The translations under genes were made by a program, and so were the position numbers. From Phocaeicola massiliensis B84634 = Timone 84634 = DSM 17679 = JCM 13223 (GTDB taxonomy: Bacteria > Bacteroidota > Bacteroidia > Bacteroidales > Bacteroidaceae), in the NCBI RefSeq assembly GCF_000382445.1, contig NZ_KB905472.1, positions 60,983 to 124,982 of the forward strand: DNA of 64,000 nucleotides, given 5' to 3'. Each line of letters starts with the position of its first letter. Position 1 is the stretch's first letter. The notes under the pieces are model-generated. The model was not told where the DNA came from. It saw only the letters and a program-made list of their open reading frames with translations, and ran no database searches. Positions 56,602-64,000 of this stretch are shown piece after piece.

Positions 56602-57374
56602 TGATTGATACCCATTCCCATCTTTTTGCAGAAGAGTTTGCCGATGATTTGCCGCAAGTGATAGAACGCGCCAAGGCTGCCGGTGTCAGGAAGGTTTTTA
56701 TGCCCAACATTGATGATACAACCATCCGTGAGTTGTTGGAGGTATGTGAGGTATATAAAGGTTTTTGTTATCCGATGCTGGGGTTTCACCCGACATCGGT
56801 GGACGGTGATTATAAAGCCCGCCTGATGCCGATGAAAAAGTTGTTGACCGAAGGACACCCTTATATCGCCATCGGAGAGGTGGGGATGGATTTGTATTGG
56901 GATAAGACCTACCTCAAAGAGCAGCAAGCTGCCTTGGACGAACAGATACATTGGGCACTGGAGTATGACTTACCCTTGATTATTCACTGCCGTGAAGCCT
57001 TCCCCGAGTTGTTTGAAGTGCTCTCTCCTTATAAGAATACGAATTTGAGCGGCATCTTTCATAGTTTTACGGGAAATGCGGAAGAGGCGGAGCAATTGTC
57101 GGACTATCCTGCTTTCAGAATTGGAATCAACGGGGTGGTCACATTCAGGAAAAGTACGTTGCCCGAAACACTGAAGAATGTCCCGTTGAGTAAAATCGTG
57201 CTCGAAACCGATTCTCCCTATTTGGCTCCCGTGCCCAACAGAGGGAAAAGAAATGAGACTTCCTATATAAAAGAGGTGGCGTTAAAGCTGGCGGAAATTT
57301 ATGGCATGAGTTTGTCAGAAATAGATGCCATAACGACCGATAACGCTTTAAAAGTGTTCAAAATGGCCAAATAA
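56598..57374 (+). CDS. tatD: TatD-family metal-dependent deoxyribonuclease
   Basis: A 258-residue TIM-barrel hydrolase with metal ligands in IDTHSHLF, GEVGMDLYWD, IIHCREAF, GIFHSFTGNAEEAEQL and ETDSPYLAP, the full TatD set. Coupled to the polyprenyl synthase by a four-base overlap. Confidence 0.94.
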   Translation: MMIDTHSHLFAEEFADDLPQVIERAKAAGVRKVFMPNIDDTTIRELLEVCEVYKGFCYPMLGFHPTSVDGDYKARLMPMKKLLTEGHPYIAIGEVGMDLYWDKTYLKEQQAALDEQIHWALEYDLPLIIHCREAFPELFEVLSPYKNTNLSGIFHSFTGNAEEAEQLSDYPAFRIGINGVVTFRKSTLPETLKNVPLSKIVLETDSPYLAPVPNRGKRNETSYIKEVALKLAEIYGMSLSEIDAITTDNALKVFKMAK

Positions 57375-57451
57375 GTTTTTAAAGTTTATTAAATTTGAGG
57401 GGATATGCCAATATTGAGGCGCCGAATTCTGTGTAAGACGAAAAAAAAGGA

Positions 57452-57459
57452 TACATTTG
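57452..57459 (+). promoter_or_regulatory. -7 box TACATTTG upstream of tRNA-Ser
   Basis: Exact consensus 82 bases before the tRNA-Ser gene. A second weaker box (about 57494-57501, GTAATTTG with CTTG 18 bases upstream) lies closer and could be the actual tRNA promoter. Confidence 0.45.
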
Positions 57460-57541
57460 TGACTGAAATCGCTTGCTATTCCCAAATTTCTTTGTAATTT
57501 GCACCCGATTTCAAAACGAGGATGTAAATGTGTCCCCTAAA

Positions 57542-57630
57542 AGGAGAGATGCTCGAGTGGTTGAAGAGGCACGCCTGGAAAGCGTGTATACGCCAAAAGT
57601 GTATCGCGGGTTCGAATCCCGCTCTCTCCG
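57542..57630 (+). tRNA. tRNA-Ser (anticodon GGA)
   Basis: Class II cloverleaf with a long variable arm: acceptor GGAGAGA/TCTCTCC, anticodon loop CTGGAAA giving GGA within the CACGC/GCGTG stem, variable arm around GTATACGCCAAAAGTGTAT, T-arm GCGGG-TTCGAAT-CCCGC. CCA is not encoded. Confidence 0.95.
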
Positions 57631-57715
57631 CATTGCTGTGAAAGGGCAAAAAGTGGAAAACAATTAAAACAATAAAATAACAATTAATTAATTAATCTTA
57701 AAAATTAGACACACA

Positions 57716-58480
57716 ATGAAAAAGTTATTTGCAATTCTTGCAGTGATGGGAGTCCTTACTTTGGGATCAGTTCAGCCTATTATGGCTCAGGATGAAGCTC
57801 CGGCTCAAACAGAACAGACAGCGGTAGTTGAAGAAGGTGGTGGTCTCCACAAAGAACTTAAAACCAAATTTATCGAAGGTGATGCCAGCTTCATGTCTTT
57901 GGTAGCTATCGCATTGGTTTTAGGTTTGGCTTTCTGTATTGAACGTATCATTTATTTAAGCTTGGCTGAAGTGAACACAAAGAAGTTGATGGCTAACATC
58001 GAAGCTGCTTTGGAAAAAGGTGATGTAGAAGCTGCTAAGACAGTATGTCGTAACACTCGCGGTCCTGTTGCCTCTATCTGCTATCAGGGCTTGATGAGAA
58101 TTGACGAAGGTGTTGACGTAGTTGAACGTTCGGTTGTTTCTTACGGTGGTGTTCAGGCAGGTTACCTTGAAAAAGGATGCTCTTGGATTACATTGTTCAT
58201 CGCAATGGCTCCGTCTTTGGGATTCTTGGGTACTGTAATCGGTATGGTTATGGCGTTCGATAAAATCCAACAGGCAGGTGATATTTCTCCGACAGTTGTA
58301 GCAGGCGGTATGAAAGTGGCTTTGATTACTACTATCTTCGGTTTGGTTGTAGCATTGATTCTTCAGGTATTCTATAACTACATCCTTTCTAAGATTGAAG
58401 CTATCACAAGCCAGATGGAAGATTCTTCTATCACTTTGCTTGATATGATTATGAAATATAACTTGAAATACAAAAAATAA
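57716..58480 (+). CDS. exbB: MotA/TolQ/ExbB proton channel protein
   Basis: Forms the inner-membrane proton channel that energises TonB. The 254-residue protein has a signal-like N-terminus (ending IMAQDEAP), then three transmembrane helices (about 60-82, 155-180, 198-222), with APSLGFLGTVIGMVMAFDKIQ and VAGGMKVALITTIFGLVVAL, the conserved ExbB/TolQ channel motifs. First gene of ExbB-4TM-ExbD-ExbD. Confidence 0.94.
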   Translation: MKKLFAILAVMGVLTLGSVQPIMAQDEAPAQTEQTAVVEEGGGLHKELKTKFIEGDASFMSLVAIALVLGLAFCIERIIYLSLAEVNTKKLMANIEAALEKGDVEAAKTVCRNTRGPVASICYQGLMRIDEGVDVVERSVVSYGGVQAGYLEKGCSWITLFIAMAPSLGFLGTVIGMVMAFDKIQQAGDISPTVVAGGMKVALITTIFGLVVALILQVFYNYILSKIEAITSQMEDSSITLLDMIMKYNLKYKK

Positions 58481-58488
58481 TTAGAACA

Positions 58489-58947
58489 ATGGCTAAGTTA
58501 TCATATAAAATGTCCTACTATGCATTATATGTCTGTTTTGCACTGATTCTGGTGGTGCTGGGCATGTTCTACTTCGTAGGATATAATAACCCGGTCGGTG
58601 AATATAACGAACCGGCTCATACAGAAACATTGATTTACTTGATGTATGGCATGTTTGGTGTTTGTGTAGCTGTAACTCTTGTAGGAGCCATTGCACAATT
58701 CGGAGCTGCATTGAGAGATAATCCAATGAGTGCTGTTAAATCTTTGTTAGGTATCGTATTATTGGTTGTTGTATTGGTGGTTTCTTACAGCATGGGATCG
58801 GAAGCTACTATCATGACCGGTGACGGTCCTTATTCGGATGCTTTCTGGTTGAAGATTACCGATATGTTGATTTACTCTATCTATTGCTTGTTTGGAGTGG
58901 CTGCTGTTGGTACTATCCTTAACCTGAGCGGTATCTTCAAGAAATAA
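58489..58947 (+). CDS. Four-helix membrane protein of the ExbB/ExbD operon, function unknown
   Basis: A 152-residue protein with four hydrophobic segments (about 9-30, 46-68, 83-100 and 124-145) separated by short loops. It starts eight bases after exbB ends and precedes exbD, so it is part of the operon. I do not recognise a named family; similar small proteins occur at this place in other Bacteroidetes clusters. A role as an accessory subunit of the ExbBD complex is inference. Confidence 0.8.
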   Translation: MAKLSYKMSYYALYVCFALILVVLGMFYFVGYNNPVGEYNEPAHTETLIYLMYGMFGVCVAVTLVGAIAQFGAALRDNPMSAVKSLLGIVLLVVVLVVSYSMGSEATIMTGDGPYSDAFWLKITDMLIYSIYCLFGVAAVGTILNLSGIFKK

Positions 58948-58987
58948 TAAACATTGATATTAACAATAAAAAAACGAAATAAGTAAA

Positions 58988-59578
58988 ATGGCAAAAAAGA
59001 AAAGAGCAGTTCCTGGGATTAACTCCAGTTCAACAGCCGATATTGCCTTTATGTTGCTTATTTTCTTCTTGATTACTACATCTATGGATACTGACCGTGG
59101 TTTGGCGAGACGTTTGCCGCCTCCCCCCGAACAGAATCAGAAAGATGATAATATCTTAAAGAAAGAACGTAATGTGCTCCAGGTACGTCTGAATAAAGAC
59201 GACCAACTGATGTGTGGTAAGGAGTATATTGATATAAAGCAATTGAGAGAAAAGGCAAAAGAATTTATCGCCAATCCGTACGATGATGAAAATCTCCCGG
59301 AAAAACATAAGAAGAATATTCCTTTGTTGGGTGATTGCATGGTTACAGAACAGCATGTAATTTCTGTTCAGAATGACGTTGGTACCAGCTATCAGGCATA
59401 TATCAATGTTCAGAATGAATTGGTTGCTGCATATAATGAACTTCGTGACGAACTTGGTAAAGCTAAGTTTGGCAAGGCTTACAATGAATGTAGCGAAGAC
59501 GAACAGAAAGCGATTCGTGAATATTATCAGCAGAAAATTTCTGAAGCTGAACCTAAAAAGTATGGAGGTAAGAAGTAA
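58988..59578 (+). CDS. exbD: ExbD/TolR biopolymer transport protein (long form)
   Basis: A 196-residue single-pass protein. The transmembrane helix about 18-34 contains the channel Asp in STADIAFMLLIFFLITTSMD; the periplasmic part (about 60-196) is longer than usual, with a Lys/Glu-rich insertion. The first of two ExbD genes in tandem; its stop (TAATG) overlaps the next start by one base. Confidence 0.92.
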   Translation: MAKKKRAVPGINSSSTADIAFMLLIFFLITTSMDTDRGLARRLPPPPEQNQKDDNILKKERNVLQVRLNKDDQLMCGKEYIDIKQLREKAKEFIANPYDDENLPEKHKKNIPLLGDCMVTEQHVISVQNDVGTSYQAYINVQNELVAAYNELRDELGKAKFGKAYNECSEDEQKAIREYYQQKISEAEPKKYGGKK

Positions 59579-60042
59579 TGGGAAAATTTAATAAAACAGG
59601 TAAACGTGGAATGCCTGAATTGAATACCTCTTCTTTGCCTGACCTTATCTTTACTATGTTGTTCTTCTTTATGATTGTAACAACAATGCGTGAGGTTACA
59701 TTGAAGGTTCAATTTAGAGTTCCGCAGGCTACAGAACTTGAAAAGCTGGAAAAGAAGTCTTTGGTTTCCTTTATCTATATCGGTAAGCCATTGCCTGAAT
59801 TCCAGAAGAAAATGGGTGCTGAAAGCCGTATTCAGTTGAATGATAAGTTCGCTGAAGTTTCAGAAGTTCAGGATTATATTTATCAGGAACGTGAAAACAT
59901 GAAAGAAGAAGACCAACCGTTTATGACAGTATCTATGAAGGTGGATAGTGAAACTAAAATGGGTATTGTACAGGATGTTAAACAGGCTCTTCGTCAGGCG
60001 TATGCTTTGAATATTAACTACTCTGCTACTCAACGTCAGTAA
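59578..60042 (+). CDS. exbD: ExbD/TolR biopolymer transport protein (second copy)
   Basis: A 154-residue protein with the helix SLPDLIFTMLFFFMIVTTMR (about 18-38, Asp included) and a periplasmic domain ending in VKQALRQAYALNINYSAT. The two ExbD proteins differ enough to suggest that they form a heterodimer, which is common in Bacteroidetes. Followed by a strong terminator. Confidence 0.92.
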   Translation: MGKFNKTGKRGMPELNTSSLPDLIFTMLFFFMIVTTMREVTLKVQFRVPQATELEKLEKKSLVSFIYIGKPLPEFQKKMGAESRIQLNDKFAEVSEVQDYIYQERENMKEEDQPFMTVSMKVDSETKMGIVQDVKQALRQAYALNINYSATQRQ

Positions 60043-60062
60043 AATAGTTAATACATGATATG

Positions 60063-60096
60063 AAAAAGGAAGTTGTTTTCGGCAACTTCCTTTTTT
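60063..60096 (+). terminator. Terminator of the exbB-exbD operon
   Basis: AAAAGGAAGTTG (60064-60075) pairs with CAACTTCCTTTT (60083-60094), loop TTTTCGG, followed by T residues. Confidence 0.92.
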
Positions 60097-60120
60097 GTTT
60101 TGTTTCTACATGGTATATGG

Positions 60121-60657
60121 TCAGACCGGCTGACCGTATACTTCTTTATATAGCATGTTCTTTACTTTATCAAAGTCTTTTTCCATATCTATATCTCCAT
60201 AAGTCATCAGTAACATGGGCAGGCCTGAGTCGCCGGTGCGGTAAGGAGGCTGCATATATGGCTTTTCGTGCAGTGTGAAATTCAATCGCTTGTAGAAGTT
60301 GATACGCCGTATGCTCATCTCTTCTGTCGGTTCTTCTACTTCCAGAACGATGGGACCTTGCAGTTTGGTTTGGATACTTTCTAATACACGTTTGCCGTAC
60401 CCCCCGTTGCGCAGGGAGGGGTCGATGGCAAAATGCTCGATATAGTAGAAATCTCCCATGTCCCAATAGCTGATCATACCGACGGGTTTTCCGTCTTCCA
60501 CTATCACATTGTTGCAGAAAAGGGGATTACTGTCCGAATACTCACGCTGTTGGGGAGTATCACGGCGTTCCTGTGCAGGAAACGCCGTGTGCATCAACTC
60601 TTCAACAAAACCGTATAGTTCTTGGTCTTCTGTCTTGACTTGTTTAATTTCAATCAT
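60121..60657 (-). CDS. GNAT-family N-acetyltransferase
   Basis: A 178-residue protein with the GNAT fold: the acetyl-CoA loop motif (RNGGYGKRVLESI, about 92-104) after IEHFAIDPSLRNGG, and the C-terminal RRINFYKRLNF. Substrate unknown. Single gene. Confidence 0.9.
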   Translation of the reverse strand: MIEIKQVKTEDQELYGFVEELMHTAFPAQERRDTPQQREYSDSNPLFCNNVIVEDGKPVGMISYWDMGDFYYIEHFAIDPSLRNGGYGKRVLESIQTKLQGPIVLEVEEPTEEMSIRRINFYKRLNFTLHEKPYMQPPYRTGDSGLPMLLMTYGDIDMEKDFDKVKNMLYKEVYGQPV

Positions 60658-60689
60658 TTCTGTCTTGGTTTAGTCATGTAATATATAAC

Positions 60690-61976
60690 TTATTTCTCGG
60701 TATAAAAGTTTATCAGTCTTTCAAGTGCACGCTGGCAAACGGGGCAGAAAGCAGGTGCTTCATTGATTTTCATTCTACATTCGGTGACCGGGCGATAAAT
60801 GCCTTTTTTGGTATAACCGGCTCCCTCATAAACTCCTACTTTGTTGTATATATCCGGCTTTTGAGTTGCTACCGGGGTAGGAATGGGAGTATGGGCAGGA
60901 ATCATATCTTTCCATTTGCTTTCAAAGTCAACGAGACTGGTGATATTTTGTTCCCACGGTTCTACCTCGTAAGGATATTGCGGGCTGGGAGCTTCCGTAT
61001 AAGCATATTCGTCTGCCAATCCTCCGAAGCTATGCCCGAACTCGTGCACCACTACCGGTTTGAACATCGGATGGTGGGCAGTGGTCAGTGTATACGAATT
61101 ATAAATGCCTCCTCCTCCATAAGTGTCGGTATTGGCCAATATGATAATGTGTTCGTATGGGATGCCTGCCAACCAGTTATGAATACTTTTTACCCGGCTT
61201 GTAGTCAGGTACCGGTCGGAATAGAAAGTATTGAAATGAGAGCTGACAGCCGTCGATTTCCATTCACCTTTGCCGGGCACACTCACACCGCTGTCCTGCG
61301 ACGGACTGGCTACTGCCACCACATTGAATTTGTTTTTCAACTTCTTGAAAGGTTCGTGACTGAATAAAGCATCGCAAGCTGTCTGTGCGTCCTTATAGAA
61401 AAGATCCATCTCTTGCTCTGTGTAACCTTCTGCCATAATAGCCACATCGATACAATCTTTGGAGCTTCCGCTTTGTAATAAGTAGCGATGAGGGGTGATA
61501 CGTGCCAATCCTCTCTGATGGATGAGAATGTCATTCGGGTTGACTTCGTGCGTCAGCGAAGTGCTTACCTTATGATATACATTCTTAAGGGCAACGGTAA
61601 CCACTGCCTCTTTCTTGGGATAAGGAAGCAAGAAGGAGTTTTCAAACCCTTTTCTCACGCGGGAAGCCTCTTCTTCGGTCACCCATTCCTGAAAAAGGCT
61701 GGAAAAAGAGGTGCGGTAAATAACTTGCCCTGTAGCTTTATCCTTCATGGTTATTTCTCCGTTTCCTCCTAAAGGAATTTCAGACAAATGGTGCCGGCGG
61801 CCTGCCCACTCGGGGAGGCTGGAAAGTTCGTCCAGATAAATATCCAGATGCCCGGCATCTCCCGTAAAGATGTAATCCACCCGAAGAGTCTTGTCTTCAA
61901 AAAAATCATCAAAATTCTGTGCGAATGCAGTGATGTTCATAACGCTGCATAAAAGGAAAATAAGTGTCTTTTTCAT
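60690..61976 (-). CDS. M64-family (IgA-protease-like) secreted metallopeptidase
   Basis: From MKKTLIF (61976) the protein is 428 residues: signal peptide (about 1-19), an N-terminal M64_N beta domain (about 25-140), and a zinc peptidase domain with HEFGHSFGGLADEYAY (about 315-330; HExxH with third ligand). It matches the M64 family, named for an IgA1 protease from Clostridium ramosum; whether this one cuts IgA is unknown. Divergent from the Lrp gene. The ATG at 61997 is rejected as it precedes the signal peptide and touches the promoter. Confidence 0.9.
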   Translation of the reverse strand: MKKTLIFLLCSVMNITAFAQNFDDFFEDKTLRVDYIFTGDAGHLDIYLDELSSLPEWAGRRHHLSEIPLGGNGEITMKDKATGQVIYRTSFSSLFQEWVTEEEASRVRKGFENSFLLPYPKKEAVVTVALKNVYHKVSTSLTHEVNPNDILIHQRGLARITPHRYLLQSGSSKDCIDVAIMAEGYTEQEMDLFYKDAQTACDALFSHEPFKKLKNKFNVVAVASPSQDSGVSVPGKGEWKSTAVSSHFNTFYSDRYLTTSRVKSIHNWLAGIPYEHIIILANTDTYGGGGIYNSYTLTTAHHPMFKPVVVHEFGHSFGGLADEYAYTEAPSPQYPYEVEPWEQNITSLVDFESKWKDMIPAHTPIPTPVATQKPDIYNKVGVYEGAGYTKKGIYRPVTECRMKINEAPAFCPVCQRALERLINFYTEK

Positions 61977-61994
61977 GTTTTCTTTAATTTTGAA

Positions 61995-62002
61995 CAAAGA
62001 TA
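61995..62002 (-). promoter_or_regulatory. -7 box TATCTTTG of the M64 peptidase gene
   Basis: Exact reverse-strand consensus 18 bases before the preferred ATG at 61976; TTTA 18 bases upstream may be the -33 box. Confidence 0.55.
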
Positions 62003-62075
62003 CGACTTTCTATTAATTTATAAATATTCATGCAATAAAAGTTATGGATTGTACAAATATTGTCGGGAAAAGTCA

Positions 62076-62083
62076 TATCTTTG
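62076..62083 (+). promoter_or_regulatory. -7 box TATCTTTG of the Lrp-type gene
   Basis: Exact forward consensus 21 bases before ATG 62105; it rules out the longer start at 62060. Confidence 0.6.
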
Positions 62084-62104
62084 CAGAAAATTAAACTAAA
62101 AAGA

Positions 62105-62581
62105 ATGGGACATCATCAATTAGACAGTTTGGATGAGCAGATTTTGAAGTTGATAGCCGATAATGCTCGTATTCCGTTTCTGGAAGTTGCCCGTGCGTGC
62201 AATGTGTCGGGTGCGGCTATTCACCAGCGCATTCAGAAACTGACCAACTTAGGTATTCTGAAAGGTTCGGAGTATGTTATCGACCCGGAGAAGATAGGTT
62301 ATGAAACATGTGCATACATTGGTCTTTATTTAAAGGATCCCGAACAGTTTGACTCTGTCACGGAAGCGTTGAAAAAGATTCCGGAAGTCGTGGAATGTCA
62401 CTTCACTACCGGGCAGTATGATATGTTTATCAAGATATATGCCAAGAACAATCATCATTTGCTTAGCATTATCCATGATAAACTTCAGCCGCTTGGCTTG
62501 GCTCGTTCGGAGACCATTATTTCTTTCAACGAAGCGATTAAAAGACAAATGCCTATTTTGAATTTGGCAGACGAGGATTAA
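62105..62581 (+). CDS. Lrp/AsnC-family transcriptional regulator
   Basis: A 158-residue regulator from MGHHQLD (62105): an N-terminal winged helix-turn-helix (about 6-60, LDEQILKLIADNARIPFLEVARACNVSGAAIHQRIQKL) and a C-terminal RAM ligand-binding domain (about 68-150). Typically senses amino acids. Divergent from the M64 peptidase gene. Confidence 0.93.
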   Translation: MGHHQLDSLDEQILKLIADNARIPFLEVARACNVSGAAIHQRIQKLTNLGILKGSEYVIDPEKIGYETCAYIGLYLKDPEQFDSVTEALKKIPEVVECHFTTGQYDMFIKIYAKNNHHLLSIIHDKLQPLGLARSETIISFNEAIKRQMPILNLADED

Positions 62582-62590
62582 TATTTTGTT

Positions 62591-63085
62591 TTATCTTCGT
62601 TCGTAGTTGATGAAGCTATAAGGGTAGAGATGTTTCTCATCGGTATGATGGTCTTCTCTACCTGTTTCTTTCCATACTTTTTCATCTATTTCAGGGAAAA
62701 AGGCATCTGCCTGCTTGCCGGTGTCATGCACCAATGTGATATATAAACGGTGAGTCAGTGGCAGTGCTTCCTTATACACACTGGCACCTCCCATGATAAA
62801 GATTTCCTCTTCGGCATTACAATGAGCCAGGGCCTCCTCCAAAGAGGTGAAACATTCGGCACCTGCACAGACCAATCCGTCCTGACGTGATAAAACGATA
62901 TTCCGGCGGTTGGGCAATGCACCTTTGGGCAGTGAATCAAAGGTCTTTCGTCCCATGATAACAGTGTGTCCGGTGGTGAGTGCCTTAAAGCGCTTCAAGT
63001 CGTTGGGCAACCAGTATAATAATTGATTGTCCTTTCCGATGCCATTGTTTTTTGCGATGGCCACTATGATAGACAGGTTATTCAT
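62591..63085 (-). CDS. folA: Dihydrofolate reductase
   Basis: Reduces dihydrofolate to tetrahydrofolate with NADPH. The 164-residue protein has IIVAIAKNNGIGKDNQLLYWLPNDLKRFK (catalytic acidic residue in NDLK) and GHTVIMGRKTFDSLPKGALP. It follows thyA by 20 bases, the common thyA-folA pair. Confidence 0.97.
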   Translation of the reverse strand: MNNLSIIVAIAKNNGIGKDNQLLYWLPNDLKRFKALTTGHTVIMGRKTFDSLPKGALPNRRNIVLSRQDGLVCAGAECFTSLEEALAHCNAEEEIFIMGGASVYKEALPLTHRLYITLVHDTGKQADAFFPEIDEKVWKETGREDHHTDEKHLYPYSFINYERR

Positions 63086-63105
63086 CTTTTTGAGGTATTA
63101 CAGTG

Positions 63106-63900
63106 TTAAACAGATACTTTTCCGGCAATGTGAGGCCACGGGTCGTAATTCACCAGCTCGAAGTCTTCGTATTTGAAGCTGAATATATCCTTTACGTCAG
63201 GATTAATTTTCATTTGGGGGAGTGGACGCGGCTCACGGGTGAGCTGCAATTTTACTTGTTCCAAGTGATTCAGATAAATATGTGTATCTCCCAGCGTGTG
63301 GACAAAATCACCCGCTTTGAGTCCGGTGACTTGTGCCATCATTTGCAACAGCAGGGCATATGAGGCGATATTGAAGGGTACTCCGAGGAATGTGTCGGCA
63401 CTGCGCTGATACAGTTGAAGACTTAAACGTCCGTCGGCCACATAGAACTGAAAGAAGGCATGGCAGGGGGGGAGATTCATATTGCCCAAGTCGGCTACAT
63501 TCCATGCGCTGACAATGATACGCCGTGAATCAGGATTATGTTTGATAGTCTCCACGGCTTCGCTGATTTGGTCGATGAATCCGCCTTTATAGTCAGGCCA
63601 CGAGCGCCATTGGTAGCCATAGATATGTCCCAAGTCACCGTTTTCGTCCGCCCATTCGTTCCAGATTCGCACTCCGTTGTCTTGCAGGTATTTCACGTTG
63701 GTATCTCCTTGCAGGAACCAAAGCAGTTCGTGTATGATGGATTTGAGATGTAACTTCTTGGTAGTGATACAGGGAAAGCCTTCTTCGAGGTTAAAGCGCA
63801 TTTGATGGCCAAACACGCTGATGGTTCCCGTACCGGTGCGGTCTTCTTTATGGACACCTTCGGTCAGGATGCGGTTTAACAGGTTTAAATATTGTTTCAT
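63106..63900 (-). CDS. thyA: Thymidylate synthase
   Basis: Methylates dUMP with methylene-tetrahydrofolate. The 264-residue protein has [19 protein letters not shown], the catalytic cysteine in [12 protein letters not shown] and the dUMP-binding [20 protein letters not shown]. First gene of thyA-folA; FolA recycles the dihydrofolate it produces. Confidence 0.98.
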   Translation of the reverse strand: MKQYLNLLNRILTEGVHKEDRTGTGTISVFGHQMRFNLEEGFPCITTKKLHLKSIIHELLWFLQGDTNVKYLQDNGVRIWNEWADENGDLGHIYGYQWRSWPDYKGGFIDQISEAVETIKHNPDSRRIIVSAWNVADLGNMNLPPCHAFFQFYVADGRLSLQLYQRSADTFLGVPFNIASYALLLQMMAQVTGLKAGDFVHTLGDTHIYLNHLEQVKLQLTREPRPLPQMKINPDVKDIFSFKYEDFELVNYDPWPHIAGKVSV

Positions 63901-63925
63901 CTTCGGATTTTCATTTTACAGACTG

Positions 63926-63933
63926 CAAAAGTA
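63926..63933 (-). promoter_or_regulatory. -7 box TACTTTTG of thyA-folA
   Basis: Exact reverse-strand consensus 25 bases before the thyA ATG. Confidence 0.5.
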
Positions 63934-63939
63934 CACAAT

Positions 63940-64000
63940 TTATCGGAAACTGGCTACTCGTTGGACACCTATAATGATGACCACCACCGTAGCAATAGCC
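63940..64000 (-). CDS. C-terminal end of a possible membrane protein (cut by window edge)
   Basis: A reverse-strand frame enters from the right edge and reads AIATVVVIIIGVQRVASFR to a stop at 63940, a hydrophobic segment with a basic tail. It may be the end of a membrane protein gene upstream of thyA. Only 19 codons are visible. Confidence 0.35.
   Translation of the reverse strand, partial: AIATVVVIIIGVQRVASFR

Overview
The window looks like chromosomal DNA of a gut Bacteroidales species, most likely a Bacteroides/Phocaeicola (P. vulgatus/dorei-like). Three things point there. Many promoters have the Bacteroides form, a -7 box TAnnTTTG with a -33 TTTG-like box about 19 nt upstream. The family content is typical: a CarboxypepD_reg/outer-membrane-barrel protein, a SusD-like lipoprotein, TonB/ExbB/ExbD/ExbD, DUF349, DUF3822, DUF5683, DUF1573, a large alpha-2-macroglobulin-like protein and an M64 peptidase. 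tRNA genes do not encode CCA.

Layout. 1-0.3 kb: end of an ISAon1-type insertion element cut by the window edge. 0.36-12.3 kb: tRNA-Pro, aroB, a small membrane protein, a large outer-membrane barrel protein, cardiolipin synthase, a three-gene operon ending in rsmD, a RecD-like helicase and a SusD-like lipoprotein with an unusual N-terminal half. 12.4-28.5 kb is a dense housekeeping block: alaS, an M23 peptidase with a MerR regulator, a reverse-strand run parA-parB-DUF5683-lytic transglycosylase-rel/spo, surE-lpxB, and rsfS-ftsH-cdsA. 28.5-31 kb: tRNA-Gln and a complete insertion sequence of about 1.7 kb with its own terminal inverted repeats and a read-through-blocking hairpin. 31-37.8 kb: DUF349 protein, rsmA-mgtE, a flippase-like membrane protein and an M20 dipeptidase. 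38-39.7 kb: a three-gene HipB/HipS/HipT-like toxin-antitoxin module with three operator-like palindromes. 39.7-48.3 kb: a 1881-residue thioester-less alpha-2-macroglobulin-like protein, a small lipoprotein, DUF1573 and MeaB, with two copies of a palindromic repeat. 48.4-52 kb: a GH89 alpha-N-acetylglucosaminidase followed by about 1.1 kb of gene-poor DNA holding a MITE-like inverted-repeat element. 52-64 kb: pfkA, ispH-cmk, tonB, polyprenyl synthase-tatD, tRNA-Ser, ExbB-4TM-ExbD-ExbD, an acetyltransferase, M64 peptidase, Lrp/AsnC regulator, and thyA-folA.

How it works together. Most genes serve envelope construction (LpxB, CdsA, Cls, M23 and lytic transglycosylase, polyprenyl synthase), TonB-dependent energy coupling, stringent response and ribosome maturation (Rel/Spo, RsmA, RsmD, RsfS), chromosome partition and nucleotide metabolism. 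The accessory parts that stand out are the HipBST-like module, the orphan SusD-like fusion, the GH89 enzyme with its repeat-rich flanks, the short palindromic repeat family and the two insertion elements. No CRISPR array, rRNA or prophage was seen. Nothing in the window is clearly a wholly new system; the HipBST-like module with a Cys/His N-terminal extension on its kinase, and the palindromic elements, are the best candidates for follow-up.
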